A stretch of DNA of 64,000 nt, from positions 25,058 through 89,057 of the IMG/VR virus record IMGVR_UViG_3300027969_000074; one strand, 5' to 3'. The notes under the pieces were generated by a model. The model searched no databases and was not told the DNA's origin. It worked only from the letters and a program-made list of their open reading frames with translations. The first letter of the stretch is position 1, and each line of letters opens with the position of its first letter. Shown piece after piece: positions 1 through 7,956 of this stretch. Source of the stretch: a virus. Position numbers and translations under genes: made by a program.

Positions 1-80
1 TCCATTTGAGGTTCTTCGATAGCTACGGTAGCTTCGTCCATTACTAGTTCATCAGTAATTAATTCGTGTTGATTTTCCAT
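1..80 (-). CDS. Unidentified protein, N-terminal fragment (cut by window edge)
   Basis: An ATG at position 80 on the minus strand opens a frame that reads MENQHELITDELVMDEAT and runs off the window after 26 codons. The visible part is acidic and has no recognisable domain. The leader (TTTTATATAAA before the ATG) has no Shine-Dalgarno and matches the A/T-rich start context used by neighbouring genes. It lies 51 bases downstream of the Nudix gene on the same strand, so it is probably the next gene of that operon. No function can be suggested. Confidence 0.55.
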   Translation of the reverse strand, partial: MENQHELITDELVMDEATVAIEEPQM

Positions 81-131
81 TTTATATAAAATTTGTTGTT
101 TAGCTATTTTACTAAAAATGGTGAAGGAGTT

Positions 132-599
132 TTAGGAAATTCTATCTAAAATTATTAATTGTGCTCTAGATACCTTTGAATAGGCGTCTTTAACATCAAT
201 AAAGCCGGCCCAGTCTATTTCTTCTGGCTGTAATTGACTCTTTGGAATAGTCAATCCATCTAGTCCAATTTCAGAAAGCTCTGAGATTCTACAAATAAAA
301 TAATGAAGTGAGTTTTTATAGTCGCCGGCCTTATCAAAAACCTGAACAGTTTCAACAGCCGGCTCTAATTTATCAGGTGAGAGCCTAATTCCAGTTTCTT
401 CAAGAAGTTCTCTAAGCGCAGCATCAAGAATTTCTTCTCCAACTTCAATTTTGCCTTTTGGAATTCCCATAATTGGTTTGGTCCAACTGCCATTGGTTGG
501 ATGAACTAGTAGAATCTTTTTTTGATAAAGAATAGCTACACCAGCCGCATCTGAATATTTCTTTTTTTCTGCCAAGAAATTAGAAAATGTTTTAATCAT
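132..599 (-). CDS. Nudix hydrolase with an internal-protein-like N-terminus
   Basis: This 155-residue protein contains a complete Nudix box at residues 49-71: Gly49, five residues, Glu55, seven residues, then R63-E-L-L-E-E-T-G-I71. The box binds divalent metal and hydrolyses a nucleoside diphosphate linked to another group; likely substrates are a nucleotide, a dinucleoside polyphosphate or a capped RNA end, but the sequence does not decide. Length is normal for a stand-alone Nudix enzyme. The start overlaps the end of the bS21 gene by 8 bases, so the two are probably translationally coupled. Residues 1-11 (MIKTFSNFLAE) precede the fold and resemble the capsid-targeting peptides of T4 internal proteins; that is inference. 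The enzyme family call is secure, the substrate unknown. Confidence 0.9.
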   Translation of the reverse strand: MIKTFSNFLAEKKKYSDAAGVAILYQKKILLVHPTNGSWTKPIMGIPKGKIEVGEEILDAALRELLEETGIRLSPDKLEPAVETVQVFDKAGDYKNSLHYFICRISELSEIGLDGLTIPKSQLQPEEIDWAGFIDVKDAYSKVSRAQLIILDRIS

Positions 600-777
600 T
601 GTTTAGAGATTGACGGTATTCCGCATTACGAATCTCTTCTCTACGTTTTATACTTGGTTTTATAAATTCCTTTCGTGAACGTAATTGCTTCACCGTACCA
701 GTTTTTTCAAATTTGCGTTTTAAAACTTTAAGAGCCCTGTCTAAAGTTCCATTTTCTTTTACATTTATAATTAGCAT
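592..777 (-). CDS. rpsU: Phage-encoded ribosomal protein bS21
   Basis: The 61-residue product matches bS21 along its whole length: a short N-terminal strand (LIINVKEN), the helix LDRALKVLKRKFEKTG, the basic segment VKQLRSRKEFIKPS, and the C-terminal KRREEIRNAEYRQSL. In bacteria bS21 sits on the 30S platform beside the 3' end of 16S rRNA and takes part in initiation. In Bacteroidota it is part of the pocket reported to sequester the anti-Shine-Dalgarno. A phage copy could replace or compete with the host protein and bias initiation toward phage mRNAs; that is inference. The ATG at 777 is preceded by AGTATAATAGTCCC, with no Shine-Dalgarno. The gene follows an unidentified virion-type gene by 7 bases and overlaps the Nudix gene. 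Confidence 0.93.
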   Translation of the reverse strand: MLIINVKENGTLDRALKVLKRKFEKTGTVKQLRSRKEFIKPSIKRREEIRNAEYRQSLNND

Positions 778-784
778 GGGACTA

Positions 785-1783
785 TTATACTAAAGATGTT
801 TTAATTGCAGCTAAACTAGCAGTGTATGAGGCTATGTCAAAGCGGTATTCCGCAAGCATATCTGCACTGTGCTGATTTCCTCTAACTCCAATGCACCATT
901 GAGCAAATTTTGCTTTATCAGTTACCGAAATATTGTTGGTTGCGCCGCTGCTTTTCAGGGTATAAAATATCCCGCCAGATGAAGCTCCGGCAATTGCATC
1001 ATACATTCGTTGCAACTGGCCTATTGTATATTTTGGGGAAATTAACATGTAAAGTCCATGAATTGCCTTTTCATCAGTCTGGCTGATTATTGATTCTTGA
1101 GTCTTTAAATTAATTACTTGAAGTATCATATTAACTTGAGCATCAGTTGCGGCAGATCCTGCAATTTTATTAACCTTTCCAATTGCATCGATTTGGGTTG
1201 GGCGATCACCTCCACTTAACGGATTTATCCATGGTGTAAAAATGTCTCCATCTCCGACTAAACATGGGCTAGTTGCATAATCGCCAATTCTACCATAAAA
1301 TCCACCCAATGCTTTACACTTATTGATTTGAGCATTAACCCAATCCATGTGAGCTTTATCCCAAGTCTTTCCAAATTTTTCAATAGATACGGTAATTAGT
1401 GCAGCAATAAATTCATTCATCTTACCCTTTGGGTCGTATGTTGAAAGCTTTTCAATATTAACCATTTGACCGGTTGCGGCAACTGCTGCACCGTCTACTG
1501 AAAGATCAACTTTACCGTTTGTAATTTTCCAATTAACTGTAACCATATCAGCACCATTATCGTGTTTAACCATTACCTTTCCGGTAGGTTGGTCAGCTTC
1601 ATGGCCAGCAACAACCGCAGTTTGAACTTGATTCCATTGAGCTGCATATGTGCCTCCGGCCTTTCCGCTTTTTATTTGCTCAAGGGCTTTGGTTGGATTA
1701 GCATCTGCTTCTAAAATTGCAGACTCGTTGATTTTATTATAGGTTGATAGCTCTAAGCCTCTCGCGTAATTTAAAATATTCAT
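785..1783 (-). CDS. Unidentified protein, probable virion or internal head protein
   Basis: This 332-residue protein has no motif I recognise. It is soluble and mixed alpha/beta in appearance, with no membrane segment or signal peptide. Near the N-terminus residues AILE/ADA fit the (L/I)-x-E/(A,G,S) rule for cleavage by T4-type prohead proteases, a property it shares with the next two genes upstream. It lies 7 bases upstream of the bS21 gene and 15 bases downstream of the following gene, in one operon on the minus strand. The leader AAAATAAAATCTATTT is A/T-rich without a Shine-Dalgarno. The head-protein idea rests on position and the cleavage motif only. Confidence 0.7.
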   Translation of the reverse strand: MNILNYARGLELSTYNKINESAILEADANPTKALEQIKSGKAGGTYAAQWNQVQTAVVAGHEADQPTGKVMVKHDNGADMVTVNWKITNGKVDLSVDGAAVAATGQMVNIEKLSTYDPKGKMNEFIAALITVSIEKFGKTWDKAHMDWVNAQINKCKALGGFYGRIGDYATSPCLVGDGDIFTPWINPLSGGDRPTQIDAIGKVNKIAGSAATDAQVNMILQVINLKTQESIISQTDEKAIHGLYMLISPKYTIGQLQRMYDAIAGASSGGIFYTLKSSGATNNISVTDKAKFAQWCIGVRGNQHSADMLAEYRFDIASYTASLAAIKTSLV

Positions 1784-1798
1784 AAATAGATTTTATTT

Positions 1799-2911
1799 TT
1801 AAAATGTTAAGTTGCCCTTTTTAGTGGTTACCGTGGTTGCAGGTGCAACTTTATTTGTAGCTACTGAATTTGCAGTTTTTGCTTGATTAGCAGCTGGCGC
1901 TTTAACTGCAGCAGGCGCTTTAACTGCAGCAATTTGTTCAGGAGTTACATTCTTTAGGGCTGCATCTAATTTAGCAGCTATTTCTGGAGTAATTTCAGTA
2001 ATTGGAGTATTTGGAGTACCAACTAAAATTGCAATTGCTTTAGCTGTTCCACTTCCGTATTTACCAATAGCTCCGCCCTTATCATTAATTGCTTTGGCTG
2101 CTTCGGCATTTCCACTAGCAATAATTTTTTTCTGTAGATCTTGAATTTTTTGGTCAAAAGTTTGGGTTGCTTTTAATCCAGCTGAGGTGTTAGCCGTAGC
2201 GCTAGTTGAACTTGGCGTGGTTGTTGAACCTGGAGTTGTAGAGCTAGTTGAACTTGGAGTTGTAGCAGTTGTTGAACCCGGTACGGTTGCCACATTCGCT
2301 GAGCTAGTCTGTGCAGCATTTTTTTCAACATATGATGGGCTAACTAAATTTGATTCTATAGGTTTTCCATTTTTACCTAGCGCCATTATTCTTTTATTAT
2401 CATTAATAACTCTTAAATTAGGCAAATCTGTTTTATTCCAAGCAGCAAGTTCAACCGCTGAGCCTTCAACTGCAACACTTGCTCTATGTGGAACTTTTGT
2501 AACATCGTATGCAACCCACATTCCGCCAGATCCTTCGATTTGATCTGTCGCGTAAGGTAAAAAGGCAACCTGTGCTTTAAAAACAGTTTGTCCAATTAAA
2601 TTAGTTTTATTTTGAACGCCTAAATCAATAATAGCCAATAAATTATGATTTGGGATTTTAATTCCATCTTTAGTTTCATCAGCTGGGGCATTCCACCAAT
2701 TTTTAAAATCTGGGTCTTGGGCCAGTTCACGTAATATTGTATTAGATGGATTGGCTTCGTCAACTGATCCTTCTTTTCCACTACGTAATACTATATCCCA
2801 TCTTTTTAACTCGCCAGCCTCTGGTTTAGCAGTAGAAATCTTTGTAACTTCACGAGCTTCATCAATTACTGACGGTTTTTTAAATTCTTCAAATGTTTTA
2901 ACAAGGGTCAT
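1799..2911 (-). CDS. Unidentified protein with Ser/Thr/Pro linker, probable virion protein
   Basis: The 370-residue product has three parts. Residues 1-200 look folded, starting MTLVKTFEEFKKPSVIDEAREV. Residues about 200-245 are a low-complexity Thr/Ser/Pro linker. A helical Ala-rich C-terminal part follows and ends in a Lys/Val/Ala tail. The N-terminus resembles T4 capsid-targeting peptides (aromatic-x-x-Phe near residue 10), and VIDE/A is a candidate prohead-protease site. The gene starts about 20 bases downstream of an ATAAATAA promoter-like motif (2932-2939), so it probably begins the transcript that continues through bS21 and Nudix. No enzymatic motif was seen. The Ser/Thr linker could be a target of the glycosyltransferases encoded in the window, but nothing shows this directly. 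Confidence 0.7.
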   Translation of the reverse strand: MTLVKTFEEFKKPSVIDEAREVTKISTAKPEAGELKRWDIVLRSGKEGSVDEANPSNTILRELAQDPDFKNWWNAPADETKDGIKIPNHNLLAIIDLGVQNKTNLIGQTVFKAQVAFLPYATDQIEGSGGMWVAYDVTKVPHRASVAVEGSAVELAAWNKTDLPNLRVINDNKRIMALGKNGKPIESNLVSPSYVEKNAAQTSSANVATVPGSTTATTPSSTSSTTPGSTTTPSSTSATANTSAGLKATQTFDQKIQDLQKKIIASGNAEAAKAINDKGGAIGKYGSGTAKAIAILVGTPNTPITEITPEIAAKLDAALKNVTPEQIAAVKAPAAVKAPAANQAKTANSVATNKVAPATTVTTKKGNLTF

Positions 2912-2931
2912 TTGTGTTTACTTATTTTTAG

Positions 2932-2939
2932 TTATTTAT
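2932..2939 (-). promoter_or_regulatory. ATAAATAA late-promoter-like motif
   Basis: The minus strand reads AATAAATAACT about 20 bases before the ATG at 2911. It is one of about ten intergenic copies of the same octamer, each a short distance upstream of a gene. It resembles the T4 late-promoter box TATAAATA. Function is inferred. Confidence 0.45.
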
Positions 2940-5314
2940 TATGCAAAATTAAAAGTTTTAGTCCTAAATAAACCTTCATTAGTTGATTTACTTTGAGTCA
3001 ATTTTAATTCAGGAGGATTTGCATTTTTTATTGATTCAATTGCGATTTTTTCAGCAGCGTCTGCTTCTTCTTGAGTAACAGTACCGTCCTTAACTAATTG
3101 TTGCAAACTATCATGTACTCTTGAAGTATCTTCCATATTTAAACTAACCATACCTGTTTCAAAATCAAATACATCAGCAAAGGCTGCTCTAGTTGGAAGA
3201 TCTTGAGAATTTAGTGCATGTTGAGCATCAATTGAATCGTCTAATCCCATTGATCTTAAAATTTGTTTAGTATATTCAGTACTTTTCTTTTCAAACTCGG
3301 CTGCGGCTTTTGGATCATTTGCCATATTCGCAGTACCTCCAAGTAGAGCAGTTGAACCTGGGAAATTAGCACAATGGGCGCCGACCGTTGCTTTAACTAC
3401 GTCAGTTATTAAATTACAATCGGTTTTACCAGCCTTGGCGGTTGCAGTCTTTACGATCTCATCGTTTTTCTTAATTACTGCTTCTACTTCAGAAGAAGCG
3501 GCGGTTTTTTCTGGATTAATAAATTCAGCTTGAGCGGAAGCCGCTTGATTTGCAGCTGCATTATTTGCATCTACTGTAGAATCTCCAGTAGATACTGAAT
3601 CCTCTTCATTTAGAGCTGGCGATAATGCCGAACCTGCCAACTTAGTCGCTGAACTAGTTGCCATTTGCTTAATACACTCCAGGCTTCCATAGCGCTGGTA
3701 TGCAAGTCTTGAAATAAAATTAAGTAGCCTTTTTAGAAATATTCCTCTAGTTGCAAGCGCGCCGCCTGCTTTAGTTAGTTTAGCTAATACATAAACAGTA
3801 TCATCAAAGTTTTTAACACCTTGAATAAAAATTTCAGGTTTTGTTGCCCATGGAGTAAATGCTCTAACCTCAGCTTTTGATAAATTTTTAGCAACCGCTG
3901 GATCAGTCAGCATTGTTTTAAATACTTTGCGAATATCATCAGCCTTTGCGTCTTTTGCAAGTTGAGTAATATATTCGCCACTAGGTTTCCATCCATACTT
4001 ATTTGCAAAATATTCTGCTAATTTTGGATCCTTTTTAACAATTTGATCAATTGCATCAACTGATGCGCCAATTAATTCATTTTCAACCTTTGCCGCTTTT
4101 GCTACTTGTTGTAGAGATTCAGGTTGACCTGCAATTGAGGCCATGAATTTTTTATCTTGTTCAACAGCCTTTAGTAAATCAGCTGAATACCCTCCTTCTT
4201 TTGCATAAGCCGTAATTACAGCTGGATCAAAATCTTTATAGGCAGTTGAATTAAGAATAGCCTTTCCTTGTGGACTAGTTGCAGCATATTCAACTCCCTT
4301 TTTAGAAACTACGGTATCTGCTAATTTATCAGCGCCTTTTGCAATTTCCTTTTTAGTAGTTTCTTCACCTAACAACTTCGCAGCCGTTTCAAAATTACGA
4401 CCAAATATCTTAAGTTGAGCTTCAAGTCCAAGTCTTTCAAATGCCTGTACAGCTTTTACTCCGTATTTTCCAACAATTGGAACTAAATTAAATACTGTTT
4501 TTATAAAATTAGTAACAAATTTAAGTACGCCAACTGCAACTGTTCCAAAAAAGTTAGCAACTCCTTTAAGTAACGAAGCAATTATTCCAGAAATACTCTT
4601 ATCGCCTAGCGTTCTAATTCCGTTCTTTAGTGCAAGAACTGCTGGCCCAACTTCAGTTGCCGAACTTCCAGTCCTGCATAGAATTTTGGTTAATTTTTCA
4701 AGTAGACCAAGAACCGGCTTAGGTAAAAATTTAATAGTTTTTAAGAAATTTGAAGTTTTAGTAACATCGATTGCTGCGATTACGCTAAGTATCATTGATA
4801 CATATTCGCCCTTATATAAAGAAATGATAGCTGATAAGATATTTGCAACTACATCAATTGGAAATCCAGCCCAAGTAAATGGAACAATTCCAATTACATC
4901 TAGTACTAATCTTAGAATATTTAGACCCATTTCGGTTGGATCCGGATCCGCAACTAGGGCTTTTACAAAGTTCATAACTGAACTCATTACGCCTTCGTTA
5001 ATTAATTGGACAGTATGTAGGTATGATTCATTAAGTCGAAGCTTAATTGTATCGTATCCCTGTCTAACCAAAAAGTCCTCCTTTTTGATAATATCGTTAA
5101 TATCTTCAAAATTTTCAAGTAAAAAAACTTGATGCTCAAAGATTTCTTCTTCTGAATGGTTAGGCGTTCTAGGTTTACTTAATTTGCTAAAGTCAACTGC
5201 ATCTAGGGCAGTCCAAAAAGACTCAGGAATACTCTCAAAATATTGAATCAGTTTTTCATTAACTGGTTCAGCTCCGTGATTAAAGTACTGGTCTGCTGAA
5301 ATTACATATCTCAT
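2939..5314 (-). CDS. Large unidentified protein with hydrophobic helical core, probable ejected/internal virion protein
   Basis: This 791-residue protein has an acidic helical N-terminal region (1-110). A long hydrophobic stretch at about 125-290 follows, with several glycine-containing segments that could insert in membranes (for example LVLDVIGIVPFTWAGF and IISLYKGEY). The C-terminal half is Lys/Ala-rich and helical. The hydrophobic block resembles the membrane-active regions of polymorphic toxins and of phage internal proteins that enter the host with DNA, but no toxin catalytic domain was seen. QLINE/GVM near residue 109 fits a T4-type prohead-protease site. An ATAAATAA-type motif lies 24-31 bases upstream. 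It could also be a tape-measure-like or scaffold-associated protein. The virion role is inference. Confidence 0.65.
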   Translation of the reverse strand: MRYVISADQYFNHGAEPVNEKLIQYFESIPESFWTALDAVDFSKLSKPRTPNHSEEEIFEHQVFLLENFEDINDIIKKEDFLVRQGYDTIKLRLNESYLHTVQLINEGVMSSVMNFVKALVADPDPTEMGLNILRLVLDVIGIVPFTWAGFPIDVVANILSAIISLYKGEYVSMILSVIAAIDVTKTSNFLKTIKFLPKPVLGLLEKLTKILCRTGSSATEVGPAVLALKNGIRTLGDKSISGIIASLLKGVANFFGTVAVGVLKFVTNFIKTVFNLVPIVGKYGVKAVQAFERLGLEAQLKIFGRNFETAAKLLGEETTKKEIAKGADKLADTVVSKKGVEYAATSPQGKAILNSTAYKDFDPAVITAYAKEGGYSADLLKAVEQDKKFMASIAGQPESLQQVAKAAKVENELIGASVDAIDQIVKKDPKLAEYFANKYGWKPSGEYITQLAKDAKADDIRKVFKTMLTDPAVAKNLSKAEVRAFTPWATKPEIFIQGVKNFDDTVYVLAKLTKAGGALATRGIFLKRLLNFISRLAYQRYGSLECIKQMATSSATKLAGSALSPALNEEDSVSTGDSTVDANNAAANQAASAQAEFINPEKTAASSEVEAVIKKNDEIVKTATAKAGKTDCNLITDVVKATVGAHCANFPGSTALLGGTANMANDPKAAAEFEKKSTEYTKQILRSMGLDDSIDAQHALNSQDLPTRAAFADVFDFETGMVSLNMEDTSRVHDSLQQLVKDGTVTQEEADAAEKIAIESIKNANPPELKLTQSKSTNEGLFRTKTFNFA

Positions 5315-5337
5315 TAGGTAGTAATGGTAATTTCTTA

Positions 5338-5345
5338 TTATTTAT
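5338..5345 (-). promoter_or_regulatory. ATAAATAA late-promoter-like motif
   Basis: The minus strand reads CGAATAAATAATAAG 24-31 bases before the ATG at 5314. Same octamer as at 2932 and elsewhere. It lies just after the stop codon of the upstream glycosyltransferase gene, as expected for the start of a new transcription unit. Confidence 0.4.
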
Positions 5346-5360
5346 TCGAGTGATCGGGTA

Positions 5361-6425
5361 TTAAAGTGAATCCGCAATCTGGCGTAATATTTTAAAATAG
5401 TCACCAGTTGAACAATCTGATAGAAATTTACAAATCTCAAAGAAATCATCAACTGTATCAAACGACATGGCTGGATGAAATCTTGGATCTTTATACGAAA
5501 CTGGAATTGTTCCAAATATAACAGATTCATAAACTCTAGCTGGAATGAACTTTTCTTTTAGATAGAGATCTTTGCTTACATTTATTGAAACTTGAGACAT
5601 TTGCATGTCTACCCAGATTGCTTCACGATTTCCTCTTGGGCAAAGAGCAACCCGGTTCATTGTATCAATCCAGCTTTCTAGCGTTGAGGTACTCTTTGCC
5701 GCAACTGTCATATTAAATGAACTTCCATCAAATTTACAGGTACTATCAATTGCAGAAATAATGTCATTAATTATTGGATTCTTGGAATGACCTTCTTTGT
5801 AATTATCAAATGATAGGTTTCCATAATATATTAAATGATTTAAAACTTTATTTGCATGGGCTTGGTGTACGTCTAAACATGCATTCATAAAGCCTTTACT
5901 ACAACCTGGAATTGTAATTGATGGAATCTCTATAGAAATGCCTAATTCATTTAATTTAACAAGAAACGCATGTGATAATGAAAGATCTGTATCTAATATA
6001 ACAATATCTGCTGCTTCATAACCTGACTCTAGCGCAATATAGATAATGGTTTCAAAATAAGCTGCATCCTTTAATTTCTTTTCAAGTGTGGAAAGATTAC
6101 GGAATCGAGCTTTTAAAAATAATTTTGAATATTCTTTATTTTTAATAGCCTCAAATACTGTGGATTGATGTAATCTATAGTTATCAATTAATTTATCTGC
6201 AAATTGATTAAATACTTTGCCCAATTGATCGTCTGGGAAGCTAGGTCGACTTGCGAGATTAACCATTCCAGTATCTAAATAATTTACAAAATCAAATTTA
6301 TCAATTTCATATTGATTAGCCAATTCATCTAATAAACCTAATTGATAAAATGTGTGTCCTGGAATATTTTCATTAAATATTCCTAGTTCGCCAAAATATG
6401 CATAGAGTGCTTTTTTCTTTTCCAT
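5361..6425 (-). CDS. Glycosyltransferase-like protein (GT-B type C-terminal domain)
   Basis: The 354-residue protein carries, near residues 290-325, the motif KFIPARVYESVIFGTIPV, which matches the nucleotide-sugar-binding segment (R-x-x-E-x-x-x-x-G-x-x-P-V) of GT-B-fold and exostosin-like glycosyltransferases. The final helix (DDFFEICKFLSD) fits the usual cap of that domain. The N-terminal half has alternating strands and helices and includes VILDTD. Donor and acceptor cannot be read from the sequence. It overlaps the upstream DNA-glycosylase gene by 43 bases and precedes the 791-aa virion gene. Together with the FkbM methyltransferase two genes away it suggests a glycan-modifying set separate from the cluster at 27-35 kb. 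Confidence 0.7.
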   Translation of the reverse strand: MEKKKALYAYFGELGIFNENIPGHTFYQLGLLDELANQYEIDKFDFVNYLDTGMVNLASRPSFPDDQLGKVFNQFADKLIDNYRLHQSTVFEAIKNKEYSKLFLKARFRNLSTLEKKLKDAAYFETIIYIALESGYEAADIVILDTDLSLSHAFLVKLNELGISIEIPSITIPGCSKGFMNACLDVHQAHANKVLNHLIYYGNLSFDNYKEGHSKNPIINDIISAIDSTCKFDGSSFNMTVAAKSTSTLESWIDTMNRVALCPRGNREAIWVDMQMSQVSINVSKDLYLKEKFIPARVYESVIFGTIPVSYKDPRFHPAMSFDTVDDFFEICKFLSDCSTGDYFKILRQIADSL

Positions 6426-6802
6426 AATACGTATTTTACTAGAACTCCGTCATTTGGTTCTATGTCAAGTCTATTATTGTAAAAAATATCCCAAGAATCT
6501 GCAGCATATTGACCAATTCCATATAGTTCCCTAGGATGTTTCCAATCGCGATCAATCCATTCAGTGCTAAATCGGATTAATGATTTGGCTCGACGATTAT
6601 AAAAACCAAGTGGACGAAGTAGTTCTGCTAATTCTTGAGGATCTGCCTGCGACATCATTGCCGCCGTTGGATACTTATCGAAGAGTTCAGATCTAATTCC
6701 GTCCACTTGTACTCGTCTAGTACAATTTAAGAGAATGCAACAAACTTGAGATTTCCATGGGTCACCATGATAAATCTCTTGAAGTAATTCAAATGGGCTC
6801 AT
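6383..6802 (-). CDS. HhH-GPD DNA glycosylase, MBD4-like
   Basis: The 139-residue protein is a minimal helix-hairpin-helix DNA glycosylase. The hairpin is at about 93-103 (LYGIGQYAADS), followed by the conserved catalytic aspartate region EPNDGVLVKYV, with Asp118 as the likely catalytic residue. The blocks DPWKSQVCCILLNCT, LLRPLGFYNRRAKSLIRFS and W-K-x-P-x-E-L closely follow, from memory, the glycosylase domain of vertebrate MBD4 (thymine/uracil opposite guanine). No Cys cluster for a 4Fe-4S centre is present, unlike Nth and MutY, which agrees with the MBD4 branch. A role in removing deaminated bases, or in excising a modified base, is inferred. It abuts the FkbM gene and overlaps the glycosyltransferase gene. 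Confidence 0.85.
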   Translation of the reverse strand: MSPFELLQEIYHGDPWKSQVCCILLNCTRRVQVDGIRSELFDKYPTAAMMSQADPQELAELLRPLGFYNRRAKSLIRFSTEWIDRDWKHPRELYGIGQYAADSWDIFYNNRLDIEPNDGVLVKYVLWKRKKHSMHILAN

Positions 6803-7615
6803 TTACACATTTTTAAAGCCGGCAAAATGAGTAATAAAATGCTTTCCATTTATTGTACGTGGATTAACAAATAATTGCCCAAAGTTTGCTCTAAAAATAT
6901 CAAGGATTTCAGTAAATTTAGCTGAGCGATTTTCCAATAACCAACTATAATGAAAATGGTATTCAACAATAAAAAGTCTGATTTGATCTAGGCTTTCTTG
7001 GTTTAGTGCCTTAATCATATCGTATTCTAATCCTTCAATGTCCATCTTGATGGCTGTGATACCCTTTTCTTTAATAATAGTGTTTATATTCTCAGCAGGT
7101 ACAGTCGTAACCTGACGACCTCTAATGTGATGCACACTGTGCTTTCCAGAGTCTTGAGATAGGTAAAATTCTACTTCAGACGAATCGTCTGCAACAATTG
7201 CCTTTTCAATAATTTCACAACGATCTTGAACGCCATTCATTTGAACATTTTGTTCTAGGAACTCCACGTTATTATGGAAAGGTTCATATGAATAGACTTT
7301 CTTTACTTTTGGAAATTGAGTTAGTAAACGAGTTGCAAAAATACCAATATGGCCTCCTGCGTCTAACCAAGTATCTTCATGATTTAGATCTTCAAGATTT
7401 AATGGACCTCCATTTTGCGCATAGTGCGGTATGAATAGAGGTTTAAAATATTCACCACCCGTAGGTTTAGTTGAAATATTTTGTGATACATTAAATTTGA
7501 TCTCTTCCTCAGACCTAACCAAAAATTGATAATCGTGATATTTGGTTTTCTTTTCAAAAACCTGAAGGGTTCCATTTTGTCGAGCCTCTTCAATCGAGCA
7601 TAATACGTCTGCCAT
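6803..7615 (-). CDS. FkbM-family SAM-dependent methyltransferase
   Basis: The 270-residue protein has the class I methyltransferase fold signature. Motif I is LDAGGHIGIFA at about 84-94, an acidic residue in YSYEPFHNN (about 108-116) binds the SAM ribose, and the FkbM-specific block is KMDIEGLEYDM at about 190-200. FkbM enzymes O-methylate sugars or polyketides. Here, beside a glycosyltransferase, the likely acceptor is a glycan hydroxyl on a phage or host surface; the acceptor is inference. Residues 1-60 form an extra N-terminal segment. It ends one base before the DNA-glycosylase gene. Family assignment is strong. Confidence 0.9.
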   Translation of the reverse strand: MADVLCSIEEARQNGTLQVFEKKTKYHDYQFLVRSEEEIKFNVSQNISTKPTGGEYFKPLFIPHYAQNGGPLNLEDLNHEDTWLDAGGHIGIFATRLLTQFPKVKKVYSYEPFHNNVEFLEQNVQMNGVQDRCEIIEKAIVADDSSEVEFYLSQDSGKHSVHHIRGRQVTTVPAENINTIIKEKGITAIKMDIEGLEYDMIKALNQESLDQIRLFIVEYHFHYSWLLENRSAKFTEILDIFRANFGQLFVNPRTINGKHFITHFAGFKNV

Positions 7616-7650
7616 TTATAAATGTTTATTTAGACTAATTATACTACAGT

Positions 7651-7956
7651 TTATAAGCTTTGGTCTACGTTAACGTCTTTTTGTTTAATTAAAAGTTCGT
7701 CTGGATTTTCAGGATTAGGGCCAGCAGTTTGATAATTGTCATATCGACTAGGCTCAGCCTTTTCAATCTCATCAGATTTGACTGATTGGACTTTATTATC
7801 AGAGCCCATAATCTTATAAGTTTTAGTAATAGGATCAACTCCAATAATTTTGGCAGTATGACCTGATTTTAACATGACCTCTTGGCCAGTTATGTATTTA
7901 GAAGAAGTAGCTGAAACTAAAGTAATATCTTCCGACTCACTTAAGCTTTTTTTTTG
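7651..7956 (-). CDS. Small downstream domain, probably expressed by -1 frameshift from the 512-aa gene
   Basis: A reading frame in the -1 frame relative to the upstream 512-aa gene is open from about 7962 to the stop at 7651. The only ATG (7875) would give 74 residues, but the frame before it already encodes sensible protein (SLSESEDITLVSATSSK, then YITGQEVMLKSGHTAKIIGV). The ATG therefore falls inside a continuous small beta-rich, KOW/SH3-like segment. No ATG, GTG or TTG start exists upstream in this frame. The simplest reading is that this is a C-terminal extension of about 98 residues reached by slipping at the A9 run. Independent translation from the ATG at 7875, or a one-base sequencing error in the homopolymer, would be alternatives. 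Confidence 0.6.
   Translation of the reverse strand, partial: QKKSLSESEDITLVSATSSKYITGQEVMLKSGHTAKIIGVDPITKTYKIMGSDNKVQSVKSDEIEKAEPSRYDNYQTAGPNPENPDELLIKQKDVNVDQSL
7941..7955 (-). promoter_or_regulatory. Candidate -1 ribosomal frameshift site (A9 run)
   Basis: On the minus strand the end of the 512-aa gene reads TCC AAA AAA AAA GCT TAA. A slip of one base backward on the A run (T9 on the plus strand at 7947-7955) avoids the stop and enters the open frame of the downstream domain. A AAA AAA is a known slippery heptamer. No strong downstream stem-loop or upstream Shine-Dalgarno stimulator was obvious. Confidence 0.5.

Noticed and set aside
2187-2543. Plus-strand 118-codon frame rich in Val/Leu/Gly
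   Set aside because: It is the antisense of the Thr/Ser/Pro linker of the 370-aa gene, with no leader or domain.
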